Shown: positions 52,246 to 62,068, counted from the first letter of the stretch. The stretch is 64,000 nucleotides of DNA from Streptomyces sp. SCSIO 75703 (GCF_036607905.1 NZ_CP144555.1:4340001-4404000); one strand, 5' to 3'. Made by a program: numbers and translations. The notes: generated from the sequence alone by a model not told the origin.

Positions 52246-53592
52246 TCAGCCGACCGAGGCCGTGTGGACGTATTCGGTGGGGATGACGGGCTCTCCCCGG
52301 GAGAGCTGGACGGCGGAGAGCGGCAGGCCGGCCCGGGCGGCGGTGTGCCGGTCCCGGGCGGCGTCGAGCGGTTCGCGGGCGACGGTCTCGCCGCCCTTGA
52401 CGAGCTGGACCAGGAGCTGCCGGCCGGCCAGGTCGGCGGGGACCGGCCCGGTGCCGATCACCTCGGCCTCGGCGGTCCCGGAGGCGTCCAGCCGGCGCGC
52501 GGCCCACTTGCGGCCGCCGATGGAGGTCTTGCCGCCGGTCGACCTCTTGGCCACCGGCACCAGCGGCGCGGCCTCGTCGTCGGACTCGGCGCGGGCGACC
52601 AGCTTGTAGACCATGGAGGCGGTCGGGTGCCCGGAGCCGGTCACGAGCTGGGTGCCGACACCGTAGGCGTCCACGGGCGCCGCGGCGAGCGAGGCGATGG
52701 CGTACTCGTCCAGGTCCGAGGTGACGACGATCCGCGTGCCGGTGGCGCCCAGCTCGTCCAGTTGCCGGCGGACCCGGTGGGCGACCAGCAGCAGGTCGCC
52801 GGAGTCGATGCGCACGGCGCCCAGCTCGGGCCCGGCGATCTCCACGGCCGCGCGGACCGCCTCGGCGACGTCGTAGGTGTCCACGAGCAGGGTGGTGCCC
52901 CGGCCCAGCGAGTCCACCTGGGCGCGGAACGCGTCGCGCTCGCTGTCGTGGAGCAGGGTGAAGGCGTGGGCGGAGGTGCCGACGGTGGGGATGTTGTAGC
53001 GGAAGCCGGCGGCCAGGTCGGAGGTGGTGGCGAAACCGCCGACGTAGGCGGCGCGGGCGGCGGCCACGGCGGCCAGCTCGTGGGTGCGGCGGGCGCCCAT
53101 CTCGATCAGCGGGCGGTCCCCGGCGGCGGCGGACATGCGGGAGGCCGCGGCGGCGATCGCCGAGTCGTGGTTGAGGATCGACAGGATCACCGTCTCCAGC
53201 AGCACGCACTCCGCGAAGGTGCCCTCCACCCGCAGCAGCGGGGAGCCGGGGAAGTAGACCTCGCCCTCGGGGTAGCCCCAGATGTCGCCGGTGAAGCGGT
53301 AGCCGGCCAGCCACTGCAGAGTCGTTTCGTCAACGATGTCCCTCTCCCGCAGGAAGCGCAGGACGTCCGCGTCGAAACGGAAGTTCTCCACGGCGTCGAG
53401 CATCCGCCCGGTACCCGCGACGACGCCGTAGCGGCGCCCGTCGGGCAGGCGGCGGGTGAACACCTCGAACACGCTCCGGCGCCCGGCGGTGCCCGCCCGC
53501 AGCGCCGCCTGGAGCATGGTCAGCTCGTACTGGTCCGTGAAGAGCGCCGTCGAGGGGACGTCCACCGGCAGCCCCAGGTCCGCTACGTCCAC
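52246..53592 (-). CDS. pncB: Nicotinate phosphoribosyltransferase PncB
   Basis: A 448-residue enzyme making nicotinate mononucleotide from nicotinate, PRPP and ATP. LFTDQYELTMLQAAL at the start, the phosphorylatable His region YNIPTVGTSAHAFTLLHDSE, and IDSGDL with VTSDLDEY for phosphoribosyl binding are clear. GTG 53592 with GGAG upstream. Forms an NAD-salvage pair with pncA. Divergent from clpS. Confidence 0.94.
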   Translation of the reverse strand: MDVADLGLPVDVPSTALFTDQYELTMLQAALRAGTAGRRSVFEVFTRRLPDGRRYGVVAGTGRMLDAVENFRFDADVLRFLRERDIVDETTLQWLAGYRFTGDIWGYPEGEVYFPGSPLLRVEGTFAECVLLETVILSILNHDSAIAAAASRMSAAAGDRPLIEMGARRTHELAAVAAARAAYVGGFATTSDLAAGFRYNIPTVGTSAHAFTLLHDSERDAFRAQVDSLGRGTTLLVDTYDVAEAVRAAVEIAGPELGAVRIDSGDLLLVAHRVRRQLDELGATGTRIVVTSDLDEYAIASLAAAPVDAYGVGTQLVTGSGHPTASMVYKLVARAESDDEAAPLVPVAKRSTGGKTSIGGRKWAARRLDASGTAEAEVIGTGPVPADLAGRQLLVQLVKGGETVAREPLDAARDRHTAARAGLPLSAVQLSRGEPVIPTEYVHTASVG

Positions 53593-53767
53593 AAAGCTCT
53601 CCTCGCCATGACTCGCGGGTGCCCCGGCAGCGGCCGGGGAGCCGGGTTCCGCCCCGGCACGTACAGCATGACGTTGGATGCTACCCCCATCTCGTCAATC
53701 TGACGATTTTGGGTTCCGGGTCCGCCCCCGCGGCGCGTTTGTGCGAGTACCCCCCTGTGGTGGCAGC

Positions 53768-54085
53768 ATGGGCCTTGTGACGGCAGCCGCACCCATCGAG
53801 ATCGAGAAGACCGAGCCGGCGGAAGAGGTGTCCGCCGTACCCGAGCCCGACGTGCCGTGGGTGACGATCGTCCACAACGACCCCGTCAACCTCATGAGCT
53901 ACGTGACGTACGTCTTCCAGTCGTACTTCGGCTATCCCAAGGACAAGGCCACCAAGCTCATGCTCGACGTGCACCACAAGGGCCGGGCGGTCGTGTCCAG
54001 TGGTACGCGCGAGGAGATGGAACGGGATGTCCAGGCCATGCACGGCTACGGTCTGTGGGCCACCCTCCAGCAGGACCGGAAATGA
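53768..54085 (+). CDS. clpS: ATP-dependent Clp protease adaptor ClpS
   Basis: A 105-residue adaptor that delivers N-degron substrates to ClpA/ClpC. The core VPWVTIVHNDPVNLMSYVTYVFQSYFGY and MLDVHHKGRAVVSSGTREEMERDV contains the conserved Asn-Asp-pocket residues. ATG 53768 (MGLVTAAAP) is chosen; GTG 53777 is also possible. It is followed 41 nt later by a DUF2017 gene, the usual actinobacterial pair. Confidence 0.95.
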   Translation: MGLVTAAAPIEIEKTEPAEEVSAVPEPDVPWVTIVHNDPVNLMSYVTYVFQSYFGYPKDKATKLMLDVHHKGRAVVSSGTREEMERDVQAMHGYGLWATLQQDRK

Positions 54086-54126
54086 CCCACGCCCGCCCGC
54101 AGGACGGAAGTAGCTGAATCGTCTCC

Positions 54127-54735
54127 ATGCCCGGACAATTCGAACCGCTCCCCGGCGGCGGTGCCGCCGTCGCCCTCGACGACGTCGAGATCTCCATCAT
54201 CCGGTCGCTGGCCGTCCAGCTCCTGGAGCTGATCGGGCCCGGTCCCGCCGAGCACGTCTCCGGCGACCCGCTCGCGGAACTGTTCGCCGAGGGCCCGAGC
54301 GAACCGCCCACCGACCCGGTCCTGCGGCGCCTGTTCCCGGACGCCTACGGCGACCCCGGGGGTACCCCGCGGGCCGCGGAGGCCGAGGAGCAGCGGGCTC
54401 ACTCCGCCGAGTTCCGCCGGTACACCGAGAACGACCTGCGGGCCGGCAAGCGCGAGAACGCCCTCGCCGTGATCCGCACCCTGGACGCCCTCTCCTCGGC
54501 GTCGGCGGGGGAGGGCGGGGCGGTGCTGAAGCTGTCGCCGGAGGAGTCCCGGCAGTGGCTGAGCGCGCTCAACGACCTGCGCCTGGCGATCGGCTCCCGG
54601 CTGGAGATCACCGACGAGGACGACAGCGAACTCCTCTTCCGGCTCCCCGACGAGGACCCGCGCAAGCCGATGGTGATGGCCTACCTCTGGCTCGGAGGGC
54701 TCCAGGAGACCCTCGTCTCCACTCTTATGCCCTGA
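54127..54735 (+). CDS. DUF2017 protein (clpS neighbour)
   Basis: A 202-residue actinobacterial protein. DDVEISIIRSLAVQLLELIGP at the N terminus, AEFRRYTENDLRAGKRENALAVIRTLDAL in the middle, YLWLGGLQETLVSTL at the end. All-helical; function unknown. It always seems to follow clpS, hinting at a link to N-degron proteolysis. Confidence 0.85.
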   Translation: MPGQFEPLPGGGAAVALDDVEISIIRSLAVQLLELIGPGPAEHVSGDPLAELFAEGPSEPPTDPVLRRLFPDAYGDPGGTPRAAEAEEQRAHSAEFRRYTENDLRAGKRENALAVIRTLDALSSASAGEGGAVLKLSPEESRQWLSALNDLRLAIGSRLEITDEDDSELLFRLPDEDPRKPMVMAYLWLGGLQETLVSTLMP

Positions 54736-55073
54736 TTCGGCCCCCTTTGGCCGTCCGCTCAGGCGAGCCTCAAATCCGGATAACGATCGCGTCAATGGGC
54801 CGCCCTTTTCGGGGCGCCCGCGTCTCCTTTGTCCGCTCTGTTGGTGTGACCTGCCCCACGTAAGCCCTGTGATCAGCGCTGTCAGCGTGGTACATCTTCA
54901 CGACCGCCCGGCGAACACCACCCGAATGTTCGGCCGGGTGCGCCACCGAGCCGGCGACCGCCGGCCAGGCACGAGCGGGAAGTGAGGCCCGCTCCGCTCC
55001 ATCATCCGGGGGGATCGAGACCCGATCCGCGGCCGACAGGGCCCGGGTCGGCATGGAGAAAGGCGCACCACAC
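54736..55073. other. Leader/promoter region of the amino-acid permease
   Basis: 338 bp without a gene. A TACATC box lies near 54890, and a CACCCG/CGGGTG hairpin around 54930. No recognised riboswitch. Confidence 0.4.
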
Positions 55074-56501
55074 ATGACCTCAGCGCAGGTCGACAGGGAG
55101 CAGGCCCCCGAAGAGGGGTACGAGCGAGGGCTCGGCAGCCGCCAGGTCCAGATGATCGCCATCGGCGGCGCCATCGGCGTCGGCCTCTTCCTGGGAGCCG
55201 GGGCCAACATCGCCAAGGCCGGCCCCAGCCTCATCGTCATGTACGCCCTCGCGGGCGTGATCATCTTCTTCATCATGCGGGCGCTCGGCGAGCTCCTGCT
55301 CTACCGTCCCGTCTCGGGCTCCTTCGCCGAGTACTCACGCGAGTTCCTCGGCCCGTTCTTCGGCTACTTCACCGGCTGGACCTACTGGCTGATGTGGGTG
55401 GTCACCGGCATGGCGGAGCTGACCGCCGCCGCCATCTACATCCACTACTGGTTCCCGAGCATCCCGCAGTGGGTCTCGGCGCTGGTCTTCCTCGTCGTGC
55501 TCTTCGGGGCCAACCTGATCTCGGTCAAGCTCTTCGGCGAGATCGAGTTCTGGTTCTCGATGGTCAAGGTCACCGCGATCATCGGCATGATCGTCATCGG
55601 TCTCGGCGTGCTCACCTTCGGCTTCAGCCAGGCCGGCGACACCGCCGCGGTCTCCAACCTCTGGGCCTTCGACGGCTTCTTCCCCAAGGGCGTCGGCTCC
55701 TCGCTGATGACCCTCCAGGGCGTCATGTTCGCCTACCTCGCCGTCGAGCTGGTCGGCGTCACGGCCGGCGAGTCGGCCGACCCGGAGAAGACCCTCCCCA
55801 AGGCCATCAACACCCTGCCCTGGCGCATCGCCCTCTTCTACGTCGGCGCCCTCACGGTCATCCTGTGCGTGGTCAAGTGGACCGAGTTCGCGCCCGGGGT
55901 GAGCCCCTTCGTCGCCGCCTTCGCCAAGATCGGCATCCCGGCCGGCGCCGGCATCGTCAACTTCGTCGTGCTGACCGCCGCGCTCTCCTCCTGCAACTCC
56001 GGCATGTACTCCACCGGCCGGATGCTGCGCACCCTCGCGGACAACGGCGAGGCCCCCGGCGTCTTCCGCCGGCTGTCCTCCTCCAAGACACCGGCGTTCG
56101 GCATCACGGTCTCCGTCCTCTTCATGGGCGTCGGCGTGGTCCTCAACTACGTCGTCCCGGAGAAGGCGTTCGGCTACGTCACCTCCATCGCCACCGCGGC
56201 CGGCATCTGGACCTGGCTGATGATCCTCATCAGTCACGTGCGCTACCGCCGCGGGGTCGTCGCGGGCCGGCTGCCCGCCTCGTCCTTCCCGGCGCCCGGC
56301 GGCTCGGTCTGCTCGTACATCGCCATCTTCTTCCTCCTCTTCGTCACCGGCCTGATCGCGTACGACGCCGACGCCCGCGTCTGTCTCTACGTGATGGCCG
56401 TCTGGGCCGCCGCCCTCTGGATCGGCTGGGTCGTACTCAAGGGCCGCAACCCGCGGATCACCGAGCGGTACGGCGAGCCGGAGCTGGAGAAGGTCGGCTG
56501 A
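55074..56501 (+). CDS. Amino-acid permease, APC superfamily (AAT-type)
   Basis: A 475-residue transporter with 12 helices. The first helix motif IAIGGAIGVGLFLGAGANIAKAGPSL and MRALGELLLYRPVSGSFAEYSREFLGP are typical of the GabP/ProY/LysP group. ATG 55074 is preferred; ATG 55053 lacks a ribosome site. Substrate not readable. Confidence 0.9.
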   Translation: MTSAQVDREQAPEEGYERGLGSRQVQMIAIGGAIGVGLFLGAGANIAKAGPSLIVMYALAGVIIFFIMRALGELLLYRPVSGSFAEYSREFLGPFFGYFTGWTYWLMWVVTGMAELTAAAIYIHYWFPSIPQWVSALVFLVVLFGANLISVKLFGEIEFWFSMVKVTAIIGMIVIGLGVLTFGFSQAGDTAAVSNLWAFDGFFPKGVGSSLMTLQGVMFAYLAVELVGVTAGESADPEKTLPKAINTLPWRIALFYVGALTVILCVVKWTEFAPGVSPFVAAFAKIGIPAGAGIVNFVVLTAALSSCNSGMYSTGRMLRTLADNGEAPGVFRRLSSSKTPAFGITVSVLFMGVGVVLNYVVPEKAFGYVTSIATAAGIWTWLMILISHVRYRRGVVAGRLPASSFPAPGGSVCSYIAIFFLLFVTGLIAYDADARVCLYVMAVWAAALWIGWVVLKGRNPRITERYGEPELEKVG

Positions 56502-56645
56502 CCGGCGCGCACCCGCGCGCCCCGGACACCGGGCCGCACGGAGCGCTCGTGGCGCTCCAGCGCGGTCGCCGCTCACGGCGTCCGGCATGTGGGCCGTCGC
56601 GTACCACCCCTCGGTACGCGGCGGCCCTCTGCTTATGCTGGCCGC

Positions 56646-57068
56646 ATGCTGACCCTCACCCAGGCCCTGTACGACCAGATCGTCGCCCACGCCCGCCGGG
56701 ACCACCCGGACGAGGCGTGCGGCGTGGTGGCCGGTCCGGTGGGCGAGGGCCGCCCCGAGCGCTTCGTCCCGATGCTCAACGCGGCCCGCTCGCCCACGTT
56801 CTACGAGTTCGACTCGCAGGACCTGCTCAAGCTCTACCGCGAGATGGACGACCGCGACGAGGAGCCGGTGATCATCTACCACTCCCACACCGCGACCGAG
56901 GCGTACCCCTCCCGCACCGACGTCACCTACGCCAACGAGCCCGGTGCCCACTACGTCCTGGTCTCCACCGCGGACGCCGACGGCGCCGGCGACTTCCAGT
57001 TCCGCTCCTTCCGCATCCTCGACGGCGAGATCACCGAGGAGGAGGTCCAGGTGGTGGAGGCGTACTGA
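56646..57068 (+). CDS. mec: Mec, JAMM/MPN+ metallopeptidase of the CysO pathway
   Basis: A 140-residue zinc hydrolase. The JAMM motif is complete: Glu23 in DEACGVV, His79-x-His81 in YHSHTATEAYPSRTD, Ser89 and Asp92. In M. tuberculosis Mec releases cysteine from the CysO-cysteine adduct. It lies upstream of cysO and cysM as in Rv1334-1336. Here it may also trim the CysO C terminus. Confidence 0.93.
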   Translation: MLTLTQALYDQIVAHARRDHPDEACGVVAGPVGEGRPERFVPMLNAARSPTFYEFDSQDLLKLYREMDDRDEEPVIIYHSHTATEAYPSRTDVTYANEPGAHYVLVSTADADGAGDFQFRSFRILDGEITEEEVQVVEAY

Positions 57069-57181
57069 CCCGCGCCGTACGCCGCCGCGCCCGGCAGCGC
57101 CGCCCCGGACACCGTCTCGCAGTCCGGATGAGCGGCGTCCGAGGCATGAGATCACATTCCGGGATCCGGACCGGGAATCGA

Positions 57182-57187
57182 TACGAT
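57182..57187 (+). promoter_or_regulatory. -10 of the cysO-cysM leader transcript
   Basis: TACGAT lies seven bases before the ATG at 57194. Transcription would start at that ATG, giving a leaderless small ORF. Confidence 0.5.
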
Positions 57188-57193
57188 GAACCC

Positions 57194-57289
57194 ATGGTTC
57201 TTCCCGACGTGAGCGAAACGGCGACGAGCACCCTGCTCGTGGCGCGGCTGCACGTCGATCTGTGCAGGCTGAACAGCGCCATCTGTTGA
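57194..57289 (+). CDS. Short Cys-containing leader peptide upstream of cysO-cysM
   Basis: A 31-residue ORF (16 residues if read from GTG 57239). Its end, ARLHVDLCRLNSAIC-stop, matches the RHVDLxRxxSAxC pattern of the putative leader peptides found before sulfur genes in Streptomyces. Two Cys codons, one being the last sense codon, would make ribosomes stall when charged Cys-tRNA is scarce. In mycobacteria leaderless cysteine-rich small ORFs work as cysteine-responsive attenuators. GC-rich hairpin-capable sequence (about 57310-57355) follows before cysO. Confidence 0.7.
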   Translation: MVLPDVSETATSTLLVARLHVDLCRLNSAIC

Positions 57290-57414
57290 TCTTCCGCCGC
57301 CGCCGTACGGCCCGGTGCCGAGGCGGCCCGCCGGCGCGGCCGAAACAGCCCCCGGGGACCGCCGCCGCGCGCACCCACCGCACCTACGACACCTTCCGAC
57401 AGGAGCCCTCAGCC

Positions 57415-57693
57415 ATGGCCATCGAGGTCCGCATCCCCACCATCCTCCGCCAGTACACCGACGGTCAGAAGGCGGTGGAGGGCACCGGGAACACCCTCGC
57501 CGAACTCCTCGCCGACCTGGAGACCCGCCACGCCGGCATCCAGGCCCGCATCGTGGACGACGGGCAGCTCCGCCGTTTCGTCAACGTCTACCTCAACGAC
57601 GAGGACGTCCGCTTCCTCGACGGCATCGAGACCAAGCTCGCCGACGGCGACTCCCTCACGATCCTGCCGGCGGTCGCCGGCGGCATGGCCTGA
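57415..57693 (+). CDS. cysO: CysO, ubiquitin-like sulfur-carrier protein with post-GG extension
   Basis: A 92-residue beta-grasp protein (MoaD/ThiS type). As a C-terminal thiocarboxylate it donates sulfur to O-phosphoserine in the CysM reaction. IPTILRQYTDGQKAVEG and VNVYLNDEDVRFLDGIETKLADGDSLTILPAVAGG are typical. Unlike the textbook form it ends GG-Met-Ala, so two residues must be removed to expose the Gly-Gly end. CAGGAG precedes ATG 57415. Five bases separate it from cysM. Confidence 0.92.
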   Translation: MAIEVRIPTILRQYTDGQKAVEGTGNTLAELLADLETRHAGIQARIVDDGQLRRFVNVYLNDEDVRFLDGIETKLADGDSLTILPAVAGGMA

Positions 57694-57698
57694 TCGGG

Positions 57699-58649
57699 AT
57701 GCGGTACGACTCCCCGCTGGCCGCGGTGGGCAACACCCCTCTGGTGCGCCTGCCGCGGCTGTCGCCGTCGGACGACGTCCGCATCTGGGCCAAGCTGGAG
57801 GACCGCAACCCGACCGGCTCGATCAAGGACCGCCCGGCCCTGTACATGATCGAGCAGGCGGAGAAGGAGGGCCGGCTCACCCCCGGCTGCACCATCCTCG
57901 AACCGACCAGCGGCAACACCGGCATCTCGCTCGCCATGGCCGCGAAGCTCAAGGGCTACCGCATCGTGTGCGTGATGCCCGAGAACACCTCGCAGGAACG
58001 CCGTGACCTGCTCGGCATGTGGGGCGCGGAGATCATCTCCTCGCCGGCCGCGGGCGGCTCCAACACCGCGGTGCGGGTCGCCAAGGAACTCGCCGCCGAG
58101 CACCCGGACTGGGTGATGCTCTACCAGTACGGCAACCCCGGCAACGCGGGCGCCCACTACGCCACCACCGGCCCGGAGATCCTCGCCGACCTGCCCTCCG
58201 TCACCCACTTCGTGGCCGGGCTCGGCACCACGGGCACCCTCATGGGCGTCGGCCGCTACCTGCGCGAACACCGGCCGGACGTGCGGATCGTCGCCGCCGA
58301 GCCGCGCTACGACGACCTCGTCTACGGGCTGCGCAACCTCGACGAGGGCTTCGTCCCCGAGCTGTACGACGCCTCCGTGCTCACCACCCGCTTCTCGGTG
58401 GGCTCGGCCGACGCGGTCACCCGCACCCGCGAACTCCTCCAGCAGGAGGGCATCTTCGCGGGCGTCTCCACCGGCGCCGCCCTGCACGCCGCGATCGGCG
58501 TGGGGAAGAAGGCGGTCAAGGCGGGCGAGCGCGCCGACATCGTCTTCGTCGTCGCCGACGGCGGCTGGAAGTACCTCTCCACCGGCGTCTACACCGCGGC
58601 CACCACCGAGGAGGCCATCGAGGCGCTCCAGGGCCAGCTCTGGGCCTGA
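57699..58649 (+). CDS. cysM: CysM, O-phosphoserine (CysO-dependent) cysteine synthase
   Basis: A 316-residue PLP enzyme. Lys43 in NPTGSIKDRPA binds PLP; PTSGNTGISLA is the substrate loop and AGLGTTGTLMG the phosphate loop. Gene order with mec and cysO identifies it as the CysM that uses O-phosphoserine and CysO-thiocarboxylate rather than O-acetylserine and sulfide. This route is thought to be more resistant to oxidative stress. Confidence 0.93.
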   Translation: MRYDSPLAAVGNTPLVRLPRLSPSDDVRIWAKLEDRNPTGSIKDRPALYMIEQAEKEGRLTPGCTILEPTSGNTGISLAMAAKLKGYRIVCVMPENTSQERRDLLGMWGAEIISSPAAGGSNTAVRVAKELAAEHPDWVMLYQYGNPGNAGAHYATTGPEILADLPSVTHFVAGLGTTGTLMGVGRYLREHRPDVRIVAAEPRYDDLVYGLRNLDEGFVPELYDASVLTTRFSVGSADAVTRTRELLQQEGIFAGVSTGAALHAAIGVGKKAVKAGERADIVFVVADGGWKYLSTGVYTAATTEEAIEALQGQLWA

Positions 58650-58667
58650 GCCACCGGCCCGGCCCCC

Positions 58668-58701
58668 GGGCGCGCGTCCGGCGGCCCCGGCCCGCGCGCC
58701 C
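58668..58701. terminator. Hairpin between convergent cysM and PemK-like gene
   Basis: GGGCGCGCG/CGCGCGCCC, 9-bp stem with a 16-nt loop. Confidence 0.55.
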
Positions 58702-58712
58702 GCCGGGGCGGC

Positions 58713-59177
58713 TCAGCGCGCGAGGTGACGGACCCGGTCCCACAGGGCCGGGTCCAGCACACCCACCCGCCGCCGGAAGCCGCCCAGCCCCACCTCCCGC
58801 AGCTCGTCCGTCTCCAGGAAGCTCGCCCGCCCCCGCGCGTCCCCGACCGAGCCCGGCGGCAGCGCGATCACCCCGGCCCGGCCCGACCGGTCCCGACTGG
58901 TGATCTTGGCGACCAGCACCCGCCGTCCGCGCACCGCGATCACCAGGCACGGCCGGTCCTTCGCCGCCCGGGTGTCCTCGAAGGGCACCCGCGCCCACCA
59001 GATCTCCGCCGGCCGCGGCCGGGCCTCCCGCCGCGCCGCCCGCCGCGGACCCCGCGGGCGCCGCGGAGGGCGCCGCGTCCCGCCGGGCCGCCCGCCCCGG
59101 CCCCAGCCGTCGACCAGCGTGGCGACGAAGGCGAGCAGGACCACCGCGACCACCGCGAGCCACCAGGACCTGTCCAT
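58713..59177 (-). CDS. Membrane-anchored PemK/MazF-like protein without antitoxin
   Basis: A 154-residue protein, ATG 59177. One N-terminal membrane helix (SWWLAVVAVVLLAFVATLV) and a very basic Arg/Pro linker (about 25-55) precede a PemK/MazF fold: AEIWWARVPFEDTRAAKDRPCLVIAV, VLVAKITSRD, SFLETDELREVGL. Free toxins of this fold cut mRNA. The membrane anchor, basic linker and lack of any antitoxin gene on either side suggest a domesticated role. Orthologues sit at the same place in other Streptomyces as far as I recall. Confidence 0.78.
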   Translation of the reverse strand: MDRSWWLAVVAVVLLAFVATLVDGWGRGGRPGGTRRPPRRPRGPRRAARREARPRPAEIWWARVPFEDTRAAKDRPCLVIAVRGRRVLVAKITSRDRSGRAGVIALPPGSVGDARGRASFLETDELREVGLGGFRRRVGVLDPALWDRVRHLAR

Positions 59178-59383
59178 ACCCCGCGACGTTACCGGCGCCC
59201 GCGGCACCCGCGCGCCCCCTCACGGGTCCCGGGCGCCCTGGTTCCAGCCGAACCGGTGACACCCCAGGTGAGTTCGCCCACAACCCACCCGGGCGGAGGA
59301 GCGACCGGACGTTTTGCGCCTTACGCTCGACGCACCGCACGACCCCCCGTCTCTCCACATCCGCCAGCGGAGGTTTCTGCTTC

Positions 59384-60136
59384 ATGAAGCTCACCGTCGT
59401 CGGCTGCTCGGGGTCGTTCCCGTCCGCGGAATCGGCCTGTTCGAGCTACCTCGTCGAGGCCGACGGCTTCCGGCTGCTGCTCGACATGGGCAACGGCGCC
59501 CTGGGCGAGCTCCAGCGCCACTGCGGTCTCTACGACCTCGACGCGATCTTCCTGAGCCATCTGCACGCCGACCACTGCATCGACATGTGCGCCTACTTCG
59601 TGGCGCGCTACTACCGGTTCGACGGAGGGCCCTGCGACCCCCTCCCCGTCCACGGACCCGAAGGCACCGAGCACCGGCTCACCACCGCGTACGCGGACAC
59701 GCCCTCGGCCTCGTCGATGAGCGAGGTCTTCGACTTCCACACGGTCAAGCCGGGCACCTTCGAGATCGGCCCGTTCACCGTGCACACCGAGCGCGTCGCC
59801 CACCCGGTGGAGGCGTACGGCATCCGCCTGGAGCACGGCGGCCGGTCGCTGACGTACTCCGGTGACACGGGGGTCAGCGCCGCGCTGGACGAACTCGCCC
59901 GCGACAGCGACCTCTTCCTGTGCGAGGCCGCCTTCACGCACGGCAAGGAAGACATCCCCGACCTCCACCTCAACGGCCGCGAGGCGGGTGAGACCGCCGC
60001 CAGGGCCGGCGCCCGGCGGCTGATCCTCACCCACATCCCCCCGTGGACCGACCCCCGGATCAACCTGGAGGACGCGCGGGCGGTCTTCGACGGCCCGGTG
60101 GAACTCGCGGCCCCCGGCGCCGTCTACCGGGTCTGA
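59384..60136 (+). CDS. Metallo-beta-lactamase-fold hydrolase (Rv1339-like, possible cAMP phosphodiesterase)
   Basis: A 250-residue MBL protein, ATG 59384 with GGAGG upstream. The zinc motif HxHxDH is His59, His61, Asp63, His64 (LSHLHADHCID); further ligands are likely at RVAHPVEAYG, YSGDTG and LTHIPPW. It has the same neighbours (cysM side, rph, rdgB) as M. tuberculosis Rv1339, reported to act as an atypical cAMP phosphodiesterase. RNase Z-like activity is the alternative reading. Confidence 0.87.
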   Translation: MKLTVVGCSGSFPSAESACSSYLVEADGFRLLLDMGNGALGELQRHCGLYDLDAIFLSHLHADHCIDMCAYFVARYYRFDGGPCDPLPVHGPEGTEHRLTTAYADTPSASSMSEVFDFHTVKPGTFEIGPFTVHTERVAHPVEAYGIRLEHGGRSLTYSGDTGVSAALDELARDSDLFLCEAAFTHGKEDIPDLHLNGREAGETAARAGARRLILTHIPPWTDPRINLEDARAVFDGPVELAAPGAVYRV

Positions 60137-60188
60137 CCCCTGCGCAGCGCCGCCCCGCGCACCGCGCCCGCACCCGCACCGCACACGA

Positions 60189-60227
60189 GAGGAGGGGCCC
60201 GGCCGTCACCCGGCCGGGCCCCTCCTC
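60189..60227. terminator. Bidirectional terminator between MBL gene and nagE2
   Basis: 17-bp perfect stem with a five-base loop between convergent genes, 13 bp from the nagE2 stop. Confidence 0.85.
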
Positions 60228-60240
60228 GTCGGCGTACGCG

Positions 60241-61506
<1,266 letters not shown>

Positions 61507-61562
61507 TACAACCTCCAGGTGGGGCAGGGCGCCGCACGGCAACGCAGGGGGACGGCGGCGTC

Positions 61563-61595
61563 TCTGGTCTACACCACTAAGTGGTGTAGACCTGT
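61563..61595. promoter_or_regulatory. Two adjacent DasR (dre) operators of nagE2
   Basis: TCTGGTCTACACCACT (61563-61578) and AGTGGTGTAGACCTGT (61580-61595) each match dre at 14 of 16. Together they make a 27-bp perfect palindrome (61566-61592). The tandem arrangement is what I recall for S. coelicolor nagE2. Confidence 0.8.
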
Positions 61596-61830
61596 TGTAG
61601 CACGATGGGGGCCGCATGAGGAACCCACGATCGAGCGACCGCGGGGCTACGCGCCGTATCCGCCCTGGCCTGCGCACACGCGGGTGCGGCACCGCGCGGC
61701 GGGCTGGGTGCGGGGCGCGTCGAAGGCCCCCGGACAACGCTGTCCGTAAGGCCCGTACACAGGTTACGCGCCTTTCCCCCTTTCGGGCCCCTGCCGAAAG
61801 CCCCCCGCGCCGGGCCGAAAGCCCCGCCCC

Positions 61831-61870
61831 CGCGCGACGGCGCCGACTCCCGCGCGACGGCGCCGACTCC
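61831..61870 (+). repeat. 20-bp perfect tandem duplication
   Basis: CGCGCGACGGCGCCGACTCC occurs at 61831-61850 and again at 61851-61870, in non-coding sequence. Confidence 0.85.
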
Positions 61871-61934
61871 CGCGCCCGCGCGCCCGGTCGCCGCGACGCC
61901 CCCGGCGGACCGGGCGTTTGGCGACCGTCCACAG

Positions 61935-61950
61935 GGTGGTGTAGACCAGG
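61935..61950 (+). promoter_or_regulatory. DasR (dre)-like operator of nagF
   Basis: GGTGGTGTAGACCAGG matches dre at 13 of 16, 119 bp upstream of nagF. Confidence 0.65.
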
Positions 61951-62068
61951 CGAGGGACGGTCCGCCGTCGTGACGTCGTCATCCGGTACCCCGCCGCATG
62001 ACCGTTCGCGCGGAGGGGCCGACTGTGGGTTACTGCGACAAAGCGGTTTCGGATCAGGGAGAAGGAAC

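Larger units (their letters stand above)
61507..62068. other. Divergent nagE2-nagF regulatory region
   Basis: 562 bp. It contains two back-to-back dre sites near nagE2, one dre toward nagF, a 20-bp tandem duplication, and GC-rich low-complexity sequence. No gene is credible. Confidence 0.7.

Noticed and set aside
54736..55073. Riboswitch before the amino-acid permease
   Set aside because: Only short hairpins are visible; no conserved core of a known class.
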